Shown: in pieces, positions 6,707 to 7,047 of the stretch
How positions within the stretch are numbered: the stretch's first letter is position 1
Layout: every line of letters begins with the position of its first letter
Assembly (NCBI GenBank): GCA_946886175.1
Contig: CAMPIA010000065.1
Coordinates: 1-7,047, forward strand
DNA from: an uncultured Altererythrobacter sp.
Lineage (GTDB): Bacteria > Pseudomonadota > Alphaproteobacteria > Sphingomonadales > Sphingomonadaceae
Direction: 5' to 3'
DNA length: 7,047 nt
Notes under the pieces: generated by a model
Database searches by the model: none
The model's input: the letters and a program-made list of their open reading frames with translations, nothing else
Told to the model about the DNA's origin: nothing
Made by a program: the position numbers and the translations under genes

Positions 6707-6725
6707 GGCGGCGCCTTCGGCGGGC
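6694..6725 (+). promoter_or_regulatory. GC-rich hairpin between ydbL and atpI
   Basis: GCCCGCC (6694-6700) pairs with GGCGGGC (6719-6725). Inside, AAGG (6702-6705) pairs with CCTT (6714-6717) after one mismatch, with an 8-base loop. That makes an 11-bp interrupted stem. No T run follows, so it is not a standard intrinsic terminator. It may help end or protect the ydbH-ynbE-ydbL message, or act in the atpI leader, whose ATG is 43 bases further on. Confidence 0.4.
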
Positions 6726-6756
6726 AGCCGTTGCCCGTGCCTCGCCTTCCCGTCAC

Positions 6757-6762
6757 AAGGAG
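6757..6762 (+). promoter_or_regulatory. Shine-Dalgarno of atpI
   Basis: AAGGAG lies six bases before ATG 6769, a near-ideal arrangement that fixes the atpI start. Confidence 0.55.
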
Positions 6763-6768
6763 CATGGC

Positions 6769-7047
6769 ATGAGCGACGACAAGCCCGCACGAGAACCAAT
6801 CGCCGAGGATGCGCGGATCGACGCGCTCGAAGGGCGGCTCAAGGCCGCACGAGAGCGTGAAGAGGAGCGCAACCGACCGCAGGTCCAGGGTGCCGACGCG
6901 AGCTATCGCAGCGGCAACCGGGTGCTCGCGGGCTTGCTCGGCGGGATTCTCGGCGGCGCCGTGCTCGGTTGGTTGGTCGATACCTTCGCCGGCACGTCGC
7001 CCTGGGGTCTGTTGGCCGGCCTGTTCCTCGGAATAGTGGTGGCCTTC
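6769..7047 (+). CDS. atpI: AtpI/AtpZ family protein, ATP synthase F0 operon (partial, 3' end outside window)
   Basis: The first 93 codons are present and the frame is still open at the right edge. An acidic and basic cytoplasmic start (1-45), with a likely helical stretch DARIDALEGRLKAARERE, is followed by ASYRSGNRVLAG and two transmembrane helices. The first is LLGGILGGAVLGWLVDTF (about 59-76) and the second WGLLAGLFLGIVVAF (about 80-93 and on). The G-rich first helix ending in GWLVD and the TSPW turn are typical of AtpI in alphaproteobacteria. AtpI helps assemble the c-ring or F0 sector and is usually followed by atpB, atpE and atpF. I expect those just outside the window, but cannot see them. 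A strong Shine-Dalgarno supports ATG 6769. Confidence 0.85.
   Translation, partial: MSDDKPAREPIAEDARIDALEGRLKAAREREEERNRPQVQGADASYRSGNRVLAGLLGGILGGAVLGWLVDTFAGTSPWGLLAGLFLGIVVAF

Overview
The window is GC-rich, densely coded DNA from a Gram-negative bacterium. The likely source is an alphaproteobacterium of the sphingomonad/Erythrobacter type. This rests on the high-GC codon usage, an atpI-type gene of the alphaproteobacterial kind at the right edge, and a ydbH-ynbE-ydbL cluster, which needs an outer membrane. The taxonomic call is inference; no rRNA or marker gene is present. I see no mobile element, CRISPR array, tRNA or rRNA.

Left part (1-1926, + strand): the last 24 codons of an inner-membrane protein run by a 4-base overlap into a DUF1801 (YdhG-like) protein. 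A very small unrecognised ORF (497-589) with a full Shine-Dalgarno follows at once. After a 113-base gap containing a strong GC hairpin comes a YbdG-type mechanosensitive channel of 407 residues.

Middle (1959-2705, - strand): a JAMM/RadC-family protein, convergent with the channel gene and divergent from the next operon. Only 35 bases separate the two divergent start codons, so each gene's promoter must lie in or near the other's coding sequence.

Right part (2741-6632, + strand): the tightly overlapping ydbH-ynbE-ydbL operon. YdbH is a long AsmA-like protein anchored in the inner membrane, YnbE a small outer-membrane lipoprotein, and YdbL a small periplasmic protein. In E. coli, YdbH and YnbE form a continuous beta-sheet bridge between the membranes that helps maintain outer-membrane lipid homeostasis, and YdbL controls YnbE assembly. 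This copy has two Cys pairs in YdbH and one in YdbL, possible periplasmic disulfides. After a 136-base gap with a second GC hairpin, the window ends inside atpI, normally the first gene of the F0 ATP synthase operon.

The genes are mostly envelope functions: a channel for osmotic release, a lipid bridge and the start of the ATP synthase. The best candidates for something under-described are the paired cysteines in the lipid-bridge proteins, the 30-residue ORF and the two leader hairpins. I do not see a wholly new multi-gene system.
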